From: Spirochaetaceae bacterium UBA1306
GTDB taxonomy: Bacteria > Spirochaetota > Spirochaetia > Treponematales > Rectinemataceae
DNA: 5,904 nucleotides
Direction of reading: 5' to 3'
Assembly (NCBI GenBank): GCA_002307245.1
Contig: DBTW01000190.1
Location: 1 to 5,904 of the forward strand
In this document: piece after piece, positions 4,861 to 5,904 of the stretch
How the letters are laid out: each line of letters starts with the position of its first letter
Numbering within the stretch: the first letter of the stretch is position 1
Notes under the pieces: generated by a model
Told to the model about the DNA's origin: nothing
The model's input: the letters and a program-made list of their open reading frames with translations, nothing else
Database searches by the model: none
Program-made: the position numbers and the translations under genes

Positions 4861-5904
4861 ATGAAGAAGGCTTTTCTCAGTCTCATGATCGCCGCCCTCG
4901 TCCTTCCCCTTTTCGCCGATGACGCAGTCGTCCTGCCGAAGGGGGTTTTCCGTCTACGCGCGATTCCCTCGTATTCCATGACCGACAAGGCTTTTGACTC
5001 TGATGGCGAGAAGCAGGACACCAGCACCGAGGGCACGATCACGGCGATCAGCGGCGCCTTCGAGCTCGGCGTCATCGATCCGGTGACTCTTGGCTTCAAG
5101 TGGGCTCCCGGCTATTACGCCGCGAGCGATTTTACCAATCCGCCCGCCGGCCTAGAGAACATGTCGTATACCGGCCCCGCGGACCTCGAGATCGGCGCCA
5201 AGATCCAGGCCCTCGGCAGCCAGGGCTTCGTGAAGAACGATAAGATCCGGCTCGCCTTCACGCCCGGCGTCGGCATCCCCCTCGATTCCTACGACGCTGA
5301 AGCCGAGTGGGATAATTACCTGGCCGGCGACGATTTCCGTGCGGCCAGCACGAGCGGGCACCAGAGTCTCTATTTCGGCCTCAAGGCCGACGGCGACTAT
5401 CAGATCAACGAGATCTTCAGCGTGAATCTCCACGGCCAGGCCTTCTACTACCTGCCCAGCGAGTCGCTGCAGTTCACGACCATAGCAACCTATTGGGGCG
5501 CGTACAAATTGGCCTATGCCGGATATCTGGCGAGCGTCCCGGGCGATACCGTAGGCGCCGCGACTTATGCTACCGCCACGGCCGAAGCCTATTCTCCCAT
5601 GACCAAGACCAAGACGGAGTACGGCATCGACACCTTGTATGAGTTCGAGCCCCACGCCAAGATCGCCCTTGGAAGCGCGGCGACCCTGAATCTCGGCCTG
5701 CCCTTCACGTATTCCTATACCATGGCCGACACGGTGACCTATAACGGCGCGTCCACCGATGGAGAAACGGCCAGCCTCCTCACGGTGGGCCCGAACGCCT
5801 CCGTGATGGCCAAGGTCGGGCCCCTGCCCGTCGAATTCATGGTCCAGTACGTCCTCCCTCTGTTGGGCAAGAACAACGGCGCCACGAGCACCCTCAGTCT
5901 CCAG
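4861..5904 (+). CDS. Exported outer-membrane beta-barrel protein, C-terminus missing
   Basis: The first 348 residues of a secreted protein, cut by the right edge with the frame still open. A Sec signal peptide is clear: MKK, a hydrophobic core from about residue 4, and a likely cleavage after LFA at residue 19, leaving DDAVVLPKG. There is no lipobox cysteine. The mature part alternates aromatic and small residues in short amphipathic strands (for example VFRLRAIPSYSM, LYFGLKADGDY, FMVQYVLPLL) with Gly/Asp/Asn turns, as in outer-membrane barrels. The opening LPKGVFRLRAIPSYS followed by FDSDG recalls the MetA-pathway/FadL-like transporter barrels, but this is an impression without a search. The ATG 4861 start is fixed by GGAGGA four bases upstream and by the signal peptide. 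It is divergent from tetR with a 162-bp control region between. It could be a channel for hydrophobic or sugar compounds; the substrate is unknown. Confidence 0.82.
   Translation, partial: MKKAFLSLMIAALVLPLFADDAVVLPKGVFRLRAIPSYSMTDKAFDSDGEKQDTSTEGTITAISGAFELGVIDPVTLGFKWAPGYYAASDFTNPPAGLENMSYTGPADLEIGAKIQALGSQGFVKNDKIRLAFTPGVGIPLDSYDAEAEWDNYLAGDDFRAASTSGHQSLYFGLKADGDYQINEIFSVNLHGQAFYYLPSESLQFTTIATYWGAYKLAYAGYLASVPGDTVGAATYATATAEAYSPMTKTKTEYGIDTLYEFEPHAKIALGSAATLNLGLPFTYSYTMADTVTYNGASTDGETASLLTVGPNASVMAKVGPLPVEFMVQYVLPLLGKNNGATSTLSLQ

Noticed and set aside
5152..5655. Minus-strand 167-codon open frame antisense to the barrel protein
   Set aside because: The opposite strand has a signal peptide, a strong ribosome binding site and a continuous frame. 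The antisense frame has none of these.

Overview
The window is a GC-rich chromosomal fragment with about 5 genes. It probably comes from a diderm, anaerobe-like bacterium. A spirochaete (Spirochaetota) is my best guess, based on the relaxed lipobox lipoprotein, the style of the outer-membrane barrel and the AvtA/radical SAM pair. This is impression-level taxonomy, with no rRNA or marker gene to confirm it. No tRNA, rRNA, CRISPR array, integrase, transposase or obvious prophage was seen.

Layout. (1) Positions 1-1533, minus strand: a compact radical SAM protein with a cysteine-rich SPASM-like tail lies 36 bp upstream of an AvtA-type valine-pyruvate aminotransferase, which runs off the left edge. 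The two are very likely one transcription unit. (2) Positions 1534-1680: an AT-rich divergent intergenic region with a 16-bp dyad and overlapping -10-like boxes. (3) Positions 1681-3867, plus strand: a 728-aa lipoprotein made of an Fn3-like domain, a family-1 pectate lyase beta-helix and a C-terminal jelly-roll-like domain. (4) Positions 3868-4062: a convergent, AT-richer spacer with several inverted repeats, including a perfect 13-bp pair whose right arm covers the stop codon of the next gene. (5) Positions 4063-4698, minus strand: a TetR-family repressor. (6) Positions 4699-4860: a divergent control region with two clear 13-bp palindromic operators next to the tetR start, a second 10-bp inverted repeat and a 10-bp palindrome near the opposite promoter. 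(7) Positions 4861-5904, plus strand: the first 348 residues of an exported, probable outer-membrane beta-barrel protein, cut by the right edge.

How they may work together. The lipoprotein pectate lyase should cut pectate (polygalacturonate) outside the cytoplasm or at the cell surface. The barrel protein could form an outer-membrane pore, but nothing in the sequence shows that it carries pectin oligomers. The TetR protein most likely represses itself, because its operators cover its own predicted promoter and ribosome binding site. The radical SAM/AvtA pair is a separate unit whose joint role is unknown to me. I see no convincing new multi-gene system. The points most worth a second look are the radical SAM-AvtA pairing, the twin TetR operators and the inverted repeat in the convergent spacer.
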